From Amoebophrya sp. A120 (taxonomy: Eukaryota > Sar > Dinophyceae > Syndiniales > Amoebophryaceae), in the NCBI GenBank assembly GCA_905178155.1, contig CAJINV010000012.1:1678492-1742491 (forward strand): a DNA stretch of 64,000 bases. Direction: 5' to 3'. The first letter of the stretch is position 1. Every line of letters starts with the position of its first letter. Both the position numbers and the translations under genes were made by a program. Shown one piece after another: positions 37,901 to 46,945 of the stretch. Below the pieces are notes generated by a model, which saw nothing but the letters and a program-made list of their open reading frames with translations, made no database searches and was not told the DNA's origin.

Positions 37901-40900
37901 CTAATGCAAGTCTTCGTGACGAGCAGCGGGAAGGGGGTTTGTTCGCTTTCAGATCTTCAATTGCACTTCCTCTACAGCGACCGTGTCAGGTATTTTGTGT
38001 GAAACTTCTACCATTTTCATTCTCGACTCTCAGTTTGTCATGCTGATAAAAAGCACGTTTGGAGGGGATGTTCTTATTTGACCTGTCTTTTTTGACGCGT
38101 TGGAACACACAGTTTCTTGCATGTTCTTCCAAACTGAGACAGATCATTGTGATGGTAGAGGTTTCGCGCTGCATAGTCCCGGCTCCTCCTCCGCAAGACG
38201 CTGATCACCTGTCCTGGGTTGGCGCAGCAAATCAGGAGGTAACGGGCAACAACGTCACACATGAAGATCATGCACATGTTGAAGTGATCCTGCCCACAAC
38301 GAACACTACTGGCAGTGTTACCAACCAGGCGGTCGCCGGATGGACGGGACCAACAGGAGGAGCAACTGCTTTGAATAGCGACGAGAAAACCGTGGCTCAG
38401 AAGACGGAGAACGAGCGGGGCGGAGAAGAACGGGACGATGGGGGCGCTGATGAAGATGACCAGGACCCCCCTGCTCACCACGTTTCAGACCCTCTCTCGC
38501 AACGAGAAGATCACGTTGATTCACGACAAAGAATTACATCTACAGCTGCACCAACCGAGCATCGCGAGGAGGAGGTATCAGGAGAACCAAAGTCGGAAAC
38601 TACATCTGCTGGAACGATTTTCGCCAAACCCGTACCGAACTCTACCTCCAGTACAGCGAAAATCGACTTTGCCATAACAGAGGGATTGGAGCGTTGGGAT
38701 CGGGAAACGCGGAGCAATTTGGAGGAGTACAAGGAGAAGATGCACCAGCATCAAACCACAAGAACTTTCAGTACAACGGTAACCACGAGGACCACAAACA
38801 AGCACATTTTTAGTGATGTTCTGTCTAGTACGGCTGTTGATCGCCGGGATCCGTCTCCGTACCGGATATCAAAGGTTTCGAAGCACCATGACCCTACTTC
38901 CTCCTCACAGCAGGACGATGAACAAGCGATTTACTCCTTTCTGGAATTGAAAGGGGAGAACCACCAGCACCACAACCACCAGCAACTACTTGCCGGAACA
39001 GATGAAGACTTCATGGCGAACAAAAAGGAAGGTGTTGCTGCGCCGGGCACTCGCACTGCGAGCAGCAATTTTGTTGAAGACACAACGACATCAACTCGTC
39101 GTGCTGGCAATTCTGAATTTTTGGAGAAAAGCGAGGGAGAGATGTCGCCTACTCCTGCGTCCTCCTCCTCGTCAACGCCTGTCTCGTCGACGGTCGTTGA
39201 TTCGACAAAGCCAGCATCTACTTCCACCAGGAAGCCCGAATTCAACTCCCAATTGAGGACAGACGGTGCGAAAATTATTCCCGTCACGGGTAGTGACGGA
39301 GCTGCGGCCGCAACATCATCTTCGACACTGCTGGACCAGGACGAACAGTCAGCCGCACGACCACGTGGTGTGGCGGTTCAGGAAGAAAAACTGGTGGCTG
39401 GCGAACAAGAAGAATTTGATGACACGGCTGCGTTGATGTCCTCAGAAAGATCCGGGACCGCGACGGACGAGGAGAGGACCGGCGACAAAAAAGGAAGCTT
39501 CGACGAAGAGCAGAAGGCGGAACGCGAGGCGCCAGCGTCGTCGGCAGTATCGACGCGAAACGAGCTGGACTCGCACGAGGAAAAAACCAGAGAGGCCCCT
39601 GCTGCTGGTCCGCATGATCAACAAGCCCAAAATCCCCTGCAAGAACACACGACGGAATTCGGCTCCACTGCTGCGAATGCGGGTACCGAACACAACTATC
39701 CGAAGGACGTCGTCGAGCCAGCAGGAGCGGTCGCGGAACTACAAGTGACTTCGGAAGACGAGGAGTTCAAGTCCGCGACGCAACGGCAACAAGAACAGCA
39801 ATCCTCCTCCACTACAGGTCCGCTAACAGGGGATTTGCACCCGGGCAAAGACGACGAGGAAGGATTTTTCGAGCCAGATGCTGGGCTCCGGACGACGACC
39901 GACCTAGTCCCCGGTGATCTTACACCCGCGATGAACGAGGTTCACACGGAAGTTGTCAAGCGGGACTCGCAGGGCGGCCCGGAGGAAGAGAGTAGTACAG
40001 TCGCAAGTAAAACGACATCTTCGGGAAGTGCTAGCGGCACTCCACCTGGCGAAGAACAAGTAGAGGAGGGCCACCGCGACCAGGAACAACTACACGAGAC
40101 TGACGGTAGTTCTTACTTGCCTGTTGACCGTGCAGCTTCTGGGAAAAATCTTCACGCTGGGGACACACCAGGCGCAGTGGCAGAAGAGCGGAAAATTACC
40201 GCGATGAAAATACCGGAGAAGAGCACGGAGCAAAGTGAAAATGCCGCAAGAAGAGTCTCCAAAATGCGGGAGGCCACTGCGGTGCCAGGAGATGAAAACA
40301 CTGGCCCCGCGGCCAAGGTAACAGGAAATCCCAGTCGGAGTGCGTCACGGGGAAAGATGACTATTCCCACGAACGAAGATGATACCAACAATGTTGCAGG
40401 GATATCTGCAGCGGCAGGCGGTTCTACTGGCAGTGGCATGCATAATTATGGGGCTACTTCTGCGGTGGAGACGAAGAAATCGCTTTCGGTTAAACCACCC
40501 ATCCCGAGGAGCCCAGCTTCTCACTTTCGGAACTTAGGAAGGCTCATACCGCCGGCTCTTCGGGCCTCCGGCAATGGTTACGTCTCGTTGGATGGAGGTA
40601 GCGAAACCGCAGAATCGGGCCCTGCCCGTGGAACAGCCACCTCTGCCGCAGCTGCAGTTGGGTTCCTCGGCTCCGCTTGGAGAATGGGCGCACGAGCTGC
40701 TGCGCGTGCGCTTCCAGGACGCGCACTAGCGGCACCTCGCCGCGGCGCGGGCCGGACTGTTGCCCCGACGGGAGGCGGGGGTGGTCCAGGGGATCGTGGT
40801 GGACCACCGGACGCAGTCGCAGAAGGAGATGACGATGAGGAAACCGAAATATCGGCCGAGATGTTCATCCCCCTCTTGGCGTACATTCAAACGGCGCTTG

Positions 40901-41019
40901 ATACTGTCAAGATGCAACTCGATCACAGCTTGCAAGAAGAAGGTGATAACGCGGATTGGCAAGAAAAAAAAGTAGGTGATGCCGCTATGGCCTGCTCAGC
41001 TGAAAAAATCTCAACTTGA
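16902..41019 (+). CDS. Mucin-like membrane protein, copy 2, split by a 19.5-kb insertion
   Basis: Function not recognised. The first coding segment, 16902-16983, begins MDNYSRPLPVTSAQF and parallels MDKDNKRPLPVTPAQ of copy 1. The frame resumes at 36447 (TSRATLTGRTS) with the TM-like and basic region shared with copy 1. Other exons are about 37174-37672, 37963-37989 and 38177-41019. Joining 16983 to 36447, that is, dropping the insertion and one TACAA copy, restores the frame exactly. The ectodomain carries N-x-T/S sequons (NGTGTNATPTNST) and the long C-terminal half is acidic and low complexity. Copies 1 and 2 share REKSDLFPLGKVVAGLWSW and diverge strongly afterwards. If the insertion is not removed from the transcript, the gene is broken, unless it starts downstream of 36441. 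Confidence 0.6.
16984..18030. repeat. Left fold-back arm of the giant insertion
   Basis: Contains a unit with GCCGCCAAAGCGGCA, tandem GGTTTTGGTCAGGGTTTTG, and an internal hairpin in which AGCAAAAACTTATTTT is mirrored by AAAATAAGTTTTTGCT around CGGGAGCTTCCCCCG (about 17800-17865). The inner border (CTCCGATTTTTTTAAG) is the inverse of the right arm's inner border near 33790. Chance open frames through it are not genes. Confidence 0.7.
17161..17549. other. Assembly gap (389 N)
   Basis: A run of N within the left fold-back arm. Frames drawn through it are meaningless. Confidence 0.99.
18031..20228. other. Interior of the giant insertion, no clear gene
   Basis: Mostly AT-rich. A GC-rich island at about 18365-18600 has a coding-like minus-strand frame (ITISEFAVRIAKRRCLRDIG) interrupted by a TAA. 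It may be an exon or a relic. Nothing else was recognised. Confidence 0.4.
20229..23453 (-). CDS. Unknown multi-exon helical protein (cargo gene 1)
   Basis: Not recognised. It begins MAQRRNAAAQNTNEFAEAYL at 23453. GC-rich coding blocks alternate with AT-rich introns down to the stop at 20229-20231. Coding blocks lie at about 23376-23453, 23190-23270, 22745-22990, 22420-22640, 22085-22275, 21735-21875, 21375-21535, 20640-21235 and 20229-20486. The first intron (23271-23375) is GT-AG; exact borders of the others were not resolved. The product is about 600 residues, largely helical in appearance, without transmembrane segments, and ends in a proline-rich then acidic tail (ADDDQDDEE). It lies inside the giant insertion, so it may belong to the element rather than to the host. 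Confidence 0.6.
23454..25083. other. Spacer between cargo genes with one exon-like island
   Basis: AT-rich except for a GC-rich island at about 24390-24605. Read on the minus strand it gives protein-like sequence (DWATVVTDGTSDTFWQHLWH, FVTWDLEAALYLLMMNDTA) in a single frame broken by two TGA codons. On the plus strand a frame is open across it. It is probably an exon relic; strand and status are undecided. Confidence 0.3.
25084..27462 (-). CDS. Unknown three-exon protein (cargo gene 2)
   Basis: Not recognised. The likely start is MESQASADIEWHRRED at 27462. Exon 1 runs to about 26800, exon 2 covers about 26735-26370, and exon 3 runs from about 26232 to the TAG at 25084-25086. Exon 1 is charged, with a Ser/Glu/Asp cluster (ESSSESESDHEDD) and a basic segment rich in Lys/Arg (YVRAKRAKLKSLREQRK). 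Exon 2 is acidic at first (LVLEDPDLDDQNNDVVLPD). Exon 3 is a ~380-residue compact-looking region (KLDVKMRKPKSVFYCGEKIN) ending in a Lys-rich tail. The intervening segments carry the word CATGACAAA seen in introners, but I found no matching terminal inverted repeats. A nuclear or nucleic-acid-binding role is possible from composition only. Confidence 0.55.
27605..30868 (-). CDS. Unknown multi-exon protein (cargo gene 3), interrupted by a 1-kb element
   Basis: Not recognised. The first clear ATG is at 30868 (MNKEEKKAEAEQEKNEECKK). Coding blocks are about 30145-30868, 29600-30035, 29185-29408 and 28803-29120. The frame shifts by one base near 30465, where AKVKGQK must pass to RAAFAVGVKEAWEVADQ. 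Hydrophobic stretches (GGSTINTLFFIGGIFMMGKH, FAHVMASIVAITFCCGSLM) suggest a membrane protein. The last block runs into a 1016-bp element at 28802. Dropping it plus one AGTTTT copy keeps the frame open for a further ~58 residues (for example GHYAARGTKSVPGDMLRRKS) to a TAA at 27605-27607. The tail is therefore either spliced onto the protein or lost through the insertion. Confidence 0.5.
27787..28802. mobile_element. Non-autonomous element, TCAGG/CCTGA family, copy 1
   Basis: The left end TCAGGCAGACAGGTCCGGGC and complement of the right end TCAGGAAGACAGGCCCGGGC differ at 2 of 20 positions. AGTTTT is duplicated at 27781-27786 and 28803-28808. The 1016-bp interior has no gene; it is studded with short CTAA/TTAG-containing words and a 26-bp-stem hairpin. 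Confidence 0.8.
28281..28340. repeat. Hairpin inside the TCAGG/CCTGA element
   Basis: A 26-base arm (28281-28306, containing CAATGGGATTTCGTTGATG), a T-only loop, then the complementary arm 28314-28340 with one bulged base. Confidence 0.9.
31125..32700 (-). CDS. Possible small multi-exon gene (cargo gene 4), interrupted by an element
   Basis: Low-confidence model. A frame reading MAERRLFSSSEIAVPLPVKT begins near 32285, preceded by a TTTATTTCAG acceptor-like site. Upstream minus-strand blocks at about 32480-32680 have donor-like GTAAGTAC and GTAAGAAA. The frame meets the element at 32220. Removing that element and one CGATCT copy extends it by GDQSKKQLS to a TGA at 31125-31127. The function is unknown. 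Confidence 0.3.
31160..32220. mobile_element. Non-autonomous element, TCAGG/CCTGA family, copy 2
   Basis: The ends TCAGGCGGACGGCCCGGGGC and complement TCAGGCGGACGACCCGGGGC differ at one of 20 positions. CGATCT is duplicated at 31154-31159 and 32221-32226. The interior is very GC-rich, interspersed with repeated CCGGCTAA-type words (about 31540-31665) and TTAGATGGATA words (about 31760-31795). No coding frame was accepted. Confidence 0.85.
32686..32721. repeat. Perfect hairpin of the TTTGTCATGC word
   Basis: A 16-base arm TTTGTCATGCAAAAAC, loop AGAA, and its exact complement. The same word recurs inside the introners throughout the window. Confidence 0.85.
33058..33128 (-). repeat. tRNA-like relic 1
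   Basis: Minus-strand A-box-like TGGCCGAGCGG, followed by a degenerate B-box-like CTTCGAGTCCC. A hairpin GCTCGGCC-AAAT-GGCCGAGC (33102-33121) replaces a normal D-arm. It shares CCCTTTTCACCCTTCAT with relic 2. Confidence 0.5.
33266..33371 (-). repeat. tRNA-like relic 2
   Basis: Minus strand: A-box TGGCCGAGCGG, B-box GGTTCGATTCC (33276-33286) with a perfect 5-bp T-stem, and complementary outer ends resembling an acceptor stem. There is no acceptable anticodon arm, and a GCTCGGCC hairpin is inserted ahead of the A-box. It resembles a class II (Ser/Leu) tRNA-derived element rather than a working tRNA. Confidence 0.5.
33495..33606 (-). repeat. tRNA-like relic 3 with inverted B-boxes
   Basis: Minus strand: A-box TGGCCCAACGG (33580-33590) and B-box GGTTCGAATCC (33518-33528). 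A second GGTTCGAATC faces it on the plus strand at 33495-33504. The T-stem does not pair properly, so this is not called a functional tRNA. Confidence 0.45.
33760..36441. repeat. Right fold-back arm of the giant insertion
   Basis: Several diverged copies of the unit found in the left arm: at about 33840-34330 in one orientation, about 34900-35300 inverted, and further units at about 35300-35620, 35620-35940 and 35940-36400. Each has the GCCGCCAAAGCGGCA core and a CGGGAGCTTCCCCCG hairpin, some diverged. The segment 33840-35300 is therefore a large imperfect palindrome. Open frames through it are unlikely to be genes. Confidence 0.7.
36748..37168. mobile_element. Introner, family B
   Basis: Flanking repeats TTCCA / TTCCG at 36743-36747 and 37169-37173. 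Removal gives KEEIGYEFREKSDLF, as in copy 1, but the inserted element is from a different family. Confidence 0.85.
37673..37962. mobile_element. Degenerate introner, probably family C
   Basis: The left end TATGGGAGTGTGGAACTCCCC is family C-like and the right end (GGAAGGGGGTTTGTTCGC) only partly complementary. Removal would join NWT to a conserved FNCTSSTATVS. Borders are approximate. Confidence 0.5.
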
Positions 41020-41094
41020 ACAAAGAAGCAAAGCCCAAATTTCATAGCGGAAGAACAAACCTTTTTTCGTTAATATGGAAATGGATTTGATGTC

Positions 41095-41989
41095 ATGCCA
41101 AACACCAAGAAGAACAATGTTGAAACTAGAAAGGCAGATCGTTCACATTTTGCATCGCCAATTGGCCCAGTTGAGATTGCTGCAGCTGAGATGGGCATAC
41201 ACACGAGGGCCGAAGGCAAAGACGGGACGTCAAAGCGCGTGGACCTAGAACGCAAATCAAAGTCCATTTCTACCGACGAGTCTATCAAGTGCAAATATGT
41301 CTTTGAGTTGCAGCATACATCGCGGTGCAGGAGTGCCTAAATTTGAGCTTGCTTTCGCAGATATTAGGAAGCACTGATAATTTTGATCGCTATTGCGCAG
41401 GGCTGCAGGAGCAGGAGGTGGAGGTCTGGACATACTAATGCATGCCAAAGCATTTTTGCACATAGTCTAGCTCTAGTTTACGTTTTGGTTCCGCAACTGC
41501 CTCTGTATATTAATGCCAAAGCACTCAAATGTATGGCGAGTAGTTGCTTCTTCACATGACCAAAAAACAAATCGGACAAACTTCGCTGCCAAAGCCAGGG
41601 AAAAGCACACTCATTTTTACATTGTCCAGCAAACAGAGCATCACAAATTATCTGGATCTAGCTTTACTTCCTGGCGCGTCCCAGAAATATTTGCAAAACA
41701 TAGTCTCAACCTGCCGGGAGTTGGCATTCGAGTTTGAAACAACTCGAGACTCGTCCAAGTCCCCTACAGAGTGGCCGACGAATCGCGCCGAGTTTTCTGC
41801 GAAAGGAGTGGCGAATATTGACGCAGCAATTCGCGTAGAGACGATTTACATGTTCGCGAAAGACTTCGTGAAACCCATTGCGTATCACACAAACACGCGT
41901 TCCTGCGTCGCCTGCCTCTCTGGAGAATGTTCGGACACGTGGCATACTAGTACGATATATTTACAAGTGATGATGATGCAGAATAAATG
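41095..41989 (+). CDS. Small two-exon hypothetical protein
   Basis: Not recognised. Exon 1 starts MPNTKKNNVETRKADRSHF and ends near 41285 at a family B-like left border (TATCAAGTGCAAATATGTC). Coding resumes near 41703 with STCRELAFEFETTRDSSKS and ends at a TAA (41987-41989). The right border of the intron (ATATTTGCAAAACATA) is family B-like. The exact join is unresolved by one or two bases. It lies between the two members of the copy 2 block and has no counterpart in the copy 1 block. The 41990-42305 stretch after it holds nothing recognised. Confidence 0.4.
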
Positions 41990-42305
41990 ATGGTTGTGAA
42001 GATATAACACGTGTCCGAACATTCTCACGAGTGAAACACTAAGCATTCTGATCGGCGAACATGCATGTGGTCGATGAAACTCCACAAGAACTAAATATGC
42101 ATACCTGGTCAGGGCTTTACTCGTCGCCTACCGGATAAATAACAGAAACGACTACATAGAAGCTAAATATAAATATGTGGAGCTTACCTATGGCCTCGAA
42201 AACCTAGAACAGGATCAAACTACTCCATCAAAGTTGGTAGGTACAGAGATAGACCACGACGACGCAGGACGATGAAAATTCAGACATCAGCAGAGTGGCA
42301 GAGAC

Positions 42306-45300
42306 TTGTTTTTGCATATCCTCAAAAGCGTGGACGCTCTCATCAATCGCCTACATGAGACGGAAGTACCTCTGTGGCAACGGTTAACCCAGGTCGGAAC
42401 CGCGTCAGCTGTACTTGCTGGCGGCGCCGCAGCCGTAGCGTCCGGTCCGGTTGGCTCCTTACATGCGCTTGCGGTTGGCTTGAGAATCATCGTGGGTGGT
42501 GCGGTCGCAGAAGTTGTGACAACCAAAGCGATGAAAAAACCCAGCCTCTTGAAGCCCCTCGCCGATATCTTTCGAAAAGAAGCGGGATACCTGACAGGCA
42601 AGGAGGCGCTCAGGAAGGCCCGCACAAAAAGTATCCCGCCCCGGAGGCGCTTTCGCACTGCTGAGCAACTCCGTGCGAGGATGAACTACAGCGGTAAAGA
42701 GGACACCACGGACCTGCCGGAGTTTTTCGTCAAAGTCCTCGTTCTGCCGTACGTCGGAAAGGTGGTCAAATTGTTTCTCGAGGGCGGTGTTGGTCTCAAG
42801 AGTATTGGTCTCCTACTCCTCCCACAACCGGACATGAAAGACGCGAGCGGCAACTCCATCAGTGCGCTAGCGATGCGTGTCTTTACGCACCACGACGGAA
42901 AAAAAGAGAGCCAACCATTCTTGGAGCTCCTGTTTCAGAGCACGAAGTCTGAAGTGTTGGAAGTGGCTCTGGATAAAGTCGTAGTGGATCCTATAGTGTC
43001 CGCTGGCCTCCCGTGGTTTCTTTGGGGCATGTGGGACAGCTTTGCAGTTCTTCTCTCCGCGGACGAGAGAGGGAAAGAACGACCCGCCGAACAAGAACAG
43101 CAAAAACACGTGACGTACCCTCCCAACCCTGTGCTAAAGCCGGAAGCTTTTCCGACAGAAATCCAAATCCCGATCTTGCAGAAGATACTGAAGGTCAAGA
43201 TTCCATCAATTGTTCCAATCGCGAAGACGATAGTCCGAGCGGTGTTGCGAGTGACGCTCCGCACATTGGATCCGCTCTCGCAGGAAGAAAGCCTGGGAGT
43301 CGACATCGACAAAAACTTCATTCCGACACCAGCAGCGAAAGAAGCAGCACAACTCTTCGCGGTTTCTGCCACGGAGCAGCAAAAAGTAAGACTAGATCCA
43401 GAGTGGGCGGCAGCTAATCTCGCGCCCCCCGCGACCGTAAATGCTTTCCAGAACTTTCTTCCTGGGGAGGAGTATGACTTGGGCCCGGATGAAGATAACG
43501 TCCTGTCCGTCCCTTCTCCTTCTGGAAGTAGCTCCAGTTCCTCCCCGGGCGACGGCGACGGGACATCGACTCCAAGGACAGCAGTTGCGTCTCCGCCTGG
43601 TCCAATGCTGGCTGCTCTACTACGGGCTCCCCCTCGTCTGACAGCAAATCAACCATCAGGCGACGCGGCAGTTGGAGAATTTGTGAAAAAGCAAAATGAG
43701 ATTCGCAGCAGAGTATGGGGCCTGGCTCGGAAAGAGTTCCAAGCGAAAGAGTTCCAAGCGAAGATAGAAGGAGCAGCTTCTTCCGCAACGCAGCTAGCGT
43801 GGTCCCCTACTGTTACGAAAGGAAAAGTGGCGCCGACTGCGACGCCTGCGTTGAATGTGAAAGACACCACCACGGGCACTGGCCAACAGAAGAATGCGCG
43901 GGACCAGGTCCAGGGCCCTGCTTACGGCGAGGACGATCTTCCTTGTGATTCGCACGCGGCGAGCGGCGGAGGAAGCGCAGGAGCTACTAGTGCCACCACT
44001 TCTGCGATTGTAGGAGGAGAAACAGGGGGTAGCAATCTCGACGCACGCACTTCGGGCATCGCGTCGGGCGTCACGGGAGTGGGCGAAAACATTTACGCCG
44101 GGAAAGCTTTTACCTTCTTTAGCCATGCCCCTCATAGAAGTAACAGCAGCCGGACGCCCTTCACACGCATGATCTTGATTTCAAGTTGTCGCATCGCTTG
44201 CATGGGTCTTATGAGCATACCTGCATCTGCTTTTTGAAAAGTCAACTATCCGACAGCTGTTAAGGCTAGGTATGCTACTATATACATAGTTACTTCTACA
44301 GCTGCAGTTATTTTCGCTTCAATTTCATCTGTACCACCGAAACCGATGTTTTGTTTTTGTCTACGTCTTCTCCCTAATAAACAGACTGTCTGTTGTTCTT
44401 GCTTTGTGTTGCTGCTGCCGCGGATGAACATGGGCATGCCTGATGATGGTTTTGCACAGGATAAAGCGCTTTTTCTCGACTCGCCTCCACGCAAGACATC
44501 GGGATCACGGACAAGTAGTGCGCAAGGACAACCAGCCGCAAGAGCAGCGCCAGCGTCTGCAGTGGCAAGGAATTCTGTTGGAGGACATGATGAGGGACTG
44601 AGCGTGACACTGGTGCAGGGTAAGGAGGTGAACGGAGGCGATGACAACGTCAACTTTTTGGAGCCACCAAGCGCGAGCGCCGGTAGCGGCGAGGACGCGA
44701 ACATGCTGGCCGCGCAAGCTTCTTCGACGGCGCTGAGCAGTGGCAGTAGCGGTACACCGAAGGTTAAAGAAGAAGTCGAGGCGCAGCGGCGCGAGACGCA
44801 CGAAGTGGCACAACCACTAGTGAAAAACGTTGACCACAACCAGAACAAGAATGTCAAGACCGCAAGGACGCCGACTGGAATTCCACACGGTGACGTGCAT
44901 GCGCCGATCGCCCCGCACGACGACCGGAGCGCCGCTTTTCCAAGTACTGGCGACGACGGAGGAAATTCGGTTTTGCAGAACAAGCAAGAGATGATGCTGA
45001 TCAAAGACACCAGCATGATCGGGAACTACCCTGAACAAGATAGCAAAAGGATGAGCACCGAAATGGCCACTGCACTACCAACAACGCCTTCTCCCTCCAG
45101 CCCTAGCACCGACGACAGCAGCAAAAACGTCGACGCCGCGGACCCCTCAGCGACCGGAGGAGGAGACCAAGAACCCCCCGTCGCCAACCGGGCTGCGACG
45201 ATCACAAGCAAAAACCGCGCTGACCTCCGCGTCGCTGGACAGGAGCAAAAGGACAGGGAACAGGAAAAAGAAATGTCGCAGCTCGTTTCATTCGTCCCGT

Positions 45301-45521
45301 CTGGTCAGGGGGAACAAGAGCATGTGTTGTACCAGGAAAACTACGGGGAGAGTACAACTGGTCATGAAAACTACCACCGTGGCTCGTCCAAGACGGAGGC
45401 GGTGAAGATCACCTCCGCGGCACGGCAGCCCGAAGGCGCGGAGGTGCAGATGCAGTACAAGAGCCCTGGCCACGAAAACGAACGTGACACGACTGGAGAA
45501 CAAGAAGATCACGGTCAGTGA
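42306..45521 (+). CDS. Predicted membrane protein with disordered C-terminus, copy 2
   Basis: Function not recognised. The frame is open from about 42276 without an ATG in a good position, so a 5' exon is probably missing; 42306 marks the visible coding start. The N-terminus LHILKSVDALINRLHETEVP and the Ala/Gly/Val-rich stretch after it (AVLAGGAAAVASGPVGS) parallel copy 1 (SIAGSIDLIVERLKNLDRKY). A second hydrophobic part contains SAGLPWFLWGMWDSFAVLLS. The C-terminal half is disordered. Dropping 44108-44462 plus one AAAGC joins NIYAGKA to LFLDSPPRKTSGS and carries the frame to the stop at 45521. It is a diverged paralogue of 12605-15804, judged by gene order and overall architecture more than by identity. 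Confidence 0.6.
44108..44462. mobile_element. Intron with target-repeat signature, family eroded
   Basis: AAAGC occurs at 44103-44107 and 44463-44467, and the right end TTTTGCACAGGAT matches family A right ends, but the left arm is no longer complementary. Probably an aged introner. Confidence 0.5.
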
Positions 45522-46945
45522 GGATCAACGAAAACATAAAGAAAGGACGGATTTCAGAAACAAATTTTTCAATTGTTGAGCGACGTATTACACGTTGCAA
45601 AACTAGTAAGTACTTAAATGGAAAAAGGACGTGTAGTTGTAGTTCCTTCCCAAGAAAAACCACAGTGAGGTTCTTCCTATCCACATCAATCCACTTCTGA
45701 TGAAGAACTCCGCGGAGAACGACCATGTACCAACCAGAAAAACCAGAACTAAAAGTAGAACTACCCTGCTCTGCCTGAAAGGTGGATAGCTTGTACTGCA
45801 TGATGTACGATTACCCGACCCTGTACCAACTTCAACCTCTGACCTCGACTTCGAGAATGAAGCTTACCCATTTTTAGAACATAAAAGAACGCGCATCAGG
45901 TGCGGACGCGTTATACGACTGAATTGAACTTGAAGTTCTTGTAGAAAAAGTACCGTTGTCTTGAAATTGATGATTTTTTCAGATTGCATATGCATAAAAT
46001 GTACCAACAGCAACAAATTCAAATTCGAAGAATGCGTCGTGTATAGTTAAAATTGATGATGAAAGTAGAGGACGATTTCGATGTATGAACCCTGCCCGCT
46101 GTTTCCGTTTCCCAATCAATGTACCAAAACGAACTTCTAGCAAACACAAAGCTGAGCTCGTCTATTTACATACTTGTATTGAACTCCTCAAAGCAAGACA
46201 GAAAGAGATAGAGCTACAAAATCCAAAAAAGGCGCGGCTTCCTGTCGTCCAAAGGAGAGGCTGCTGAGGAAGCGCAGCCGCTAGTACTTATGGCAAAATT
46301 TACAAATTGACGCGTTGATTTGAAATTGCGCTGCACTCGTCTATCTTGTAAAAACTGTAACTGTTATTTTGAACTTGTACTTGATAAAAAACAAAATGAT
46401 AGTTGAGGCCTGTTTTGCGTGGTGGGTGATACCCTCGTTTTATTTTTGTCCTCACATCACGATCACCGCCACTCGTGTTCGAAATTCAACTTTTTTATGG
46501 GAAGTCCCACGTCGATCCAAATGTTTTGGGTCCTGTATTTTTGCGGCGATTTTCCGCCTCTTAGGAAGTTAGTGCAGGCTTCATTGAACAAAAGCGAAGC
46601 ACAAGCAAAAGCATAGTAAGTAGCCTTTTCTTTTTGCAGCGTGGCCGTACTTCTATCAGTAGGGCGCACCCGCGCTTGCGTGATCAGTTCGTCGAGTTCT
46701 CGTGAGAAGATGCGAAAATCAATGTCGCCGAGCCTTTGATTTTTATGCATCTGCAGCTTTTACTAGTAGACCGCTCTTCTTCTTTTCCCTGAAACGACAG
46801 TCCACTCTTGAGATTAGTGCGTCATTGCATCTCCGGTTTTACATTTAGGCTGATATTTATAAAATGCCTTCAAAACGACCGCCTGCGGCAGATTGTAGTA
46901 GACGCTAGCCCGGTGACGCCGGTGGAAGCTCGCTGAAAAAAGAGC
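45522..46945. other. Intergenic
   Basis: AT-rich. No gene or repeat was recognised on either strand. Confidence 0.5.
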
